A stretch of DNA of 64,000 nucleotides from Mesorhizobium japonicum MAFF 303099. Its GTDB lineage: Bacteria; Pseudomonadota; Alphaproteobacteria; Rhizobiales; Rhizobiaceae. Positions 63,624 through 64,000 of this stretch are shown here, one piece after another (position 1 is the stretch's first letter; every line of letters begins with the position of its first letter). A model generated the notes under the pieces. It had not been told where the DNA came from and did not search any database. It was given only the letters and a program-made list of their open reading frames with translations. The translations under genes were made by a program, and so were the position numbers. The DNA lies in contig NC_002679.1 in assembly GCF_000009625.1 (NCBI RefSeq), forward strand, positions 1 to 64,000, written 5' to 3'.

Positions 63624-64000
63624 TCACGCTGCGGCGATGATTTCAAACTGTTCAGCAATCGACGGATTTGGATTGTAGGCGTACCTCGCCTGCCGTTTGC
63701 GCATCATGTGGATCATCTCGACTCCAGCCAGTGTTGCAGTCGCGCTTGCGAATGACTTGAAACCGAGCATCGGCCGCACCCGGCGCTTGATACGCCGATG
63801 GTCCTGCTCGATGCGGTTGTTGAGATATCGGCTCTGGCGGATGCCAATCCGTTTGGGAGCGCGCCGGGAGGGACGGCGCAGTCGGTTTTCGGCATCGCAC
63901 GAGACGAGCGCCTCGCGGTTGGTCTGGCTGCCGTCGATGACCACACGCGCGGGCCGCCCATGGCGTTCAAGCGCTTTTCGGAAAAACCGTTTGGCCGCCA
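63624..64000 (-). CDS. IS6-family transposase, cut by window end
   Basis: The minus-strand frame is open from the window edge. It reads AAKRFFRKALERHGRPARVV, then IDGSQTNREALVSCDAENRL, RYLNNRIEQDHRRIKRRVRP with the final catalytic Glu and the HRR pattern, and FASATATLAGVEMIHMMRKR to a stop at 63624. It is the C-terminal ~125 residues of an IS6-family DDE transposase of the IS26 kind, different in sequence from the copy at 54289. An apparent GTG start at 63944 is internal. Confidence 0.88.
   Translation of the reverse strand, partial: AAKRFFRKALERHGRPARVVIDGSQTNREALVSCDAENRLRRPSRRAPKRIGIRQSRYLNNRIEQDHRRIKRRVRPMLGFKSFASATATLAGVEMIHMMRKRQARYAYNPNPSIAEQFEIIAAA

Noticed and set aside
1-64000. tRNA, rRNA, repABC or conjugation genes
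   Set aside because: I read through the intergenic regions and found no sequence that supports any of them.

Overview
The window looks like accessory DNA (large plasmid or genomic island) of an alphaproteobacterium, most likely a rhizobium-type member of the Hyphomicrobiales. The reasons are the GC-rich coding style, tightly overlapping catabolic and ABC-transport operons, and a dense mix of IS110, IS66, IS630, ISL3, IS5, IS6 and Tn3-family elements. I see no rRNA, tRNA, CRISPR array, replication module or conjugation module, so replicon type and species are inferred, not shown.

Layout. (1) 1-2013: a polytopic membrane protein of GT-C type, cut by the window edge. (2) 2025-4616: an IS110-family element with ~47-bp terminal inverted repeats, followed by an IS66-like remnant. 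(3) 4625-7933, minus strand: a four-gene operon of NAD-dependent epimerase/dehydratase, SMR/EamA-type small transporter, small putative GMC partner and GMC oxidoreductase. (4) 9609-22040: a catabolic locus with an IclR regulator and MmgE/PrpD protein on one strand and, divergently, a DoeA-like M24 hydrolase, a spermidine/putrescine-type ABC importer, an amidase, DhaK and DhaL kinase subunits and a DadA-like FAD oxidase. (5) 22333-27949: an IS630 fragment, a complete Tn3-family unit (transposase plus serine resolvase inside 43-bp inverted repeats) and an ISL3 transposase cut by the transposon end. (6) 28360-39755: a GntR regulator and a divergent operon hyuA-hyuB-BKACE-SDR-livKHMGF-thioesterase. 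Two identical palindromes sit in the divergent promoter region, one of them overlapping the hyuA leader. (7) 40399-42466: IS110/IS1111 and IS66 debris. (8) 42722-53811: a compact biosynthetic locus with a phosphopantetheinyl transferase, a GntR regulator, a stand-alone adenylation-carrier protein and a one-module KS-AT-KR-ACP-TE polyketide synthase, with an IS110 element lodged inside it. (9) 54116-64000: IS6, IS5 and internally deleted IS elements, a fused DNA methyltransferase-nuclease, small lipoproteins, a ligD remnant, a DUF2285 remnant, a secreted beta-rich protein and a subtilase gene interrupted by amber codons.

How the parts may work together. Region 6 encodes import of a small molecule, ring or amide opening (HyuAB), oxidation (SDR), acetyl-CoA-dependent cleavage by a 3-keto-acid cleavage enzyme of the dehydrocarnitine type, and release of the resulting acyl-CoA by a thioesterase. 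This parallels carnitine catabolism but has a hydantoinase entry step. Region 8 should load one amino acid (the pocket resembles proline codes), extend it once with malonyl-CoA, reduce the ketone and release it through a thioesterase whose nucleophile is Cys, not Ser. These two regions and the region 4 regulon are the best candidates for undescribed systems. The rest is largely mobile-element traffic and decay.
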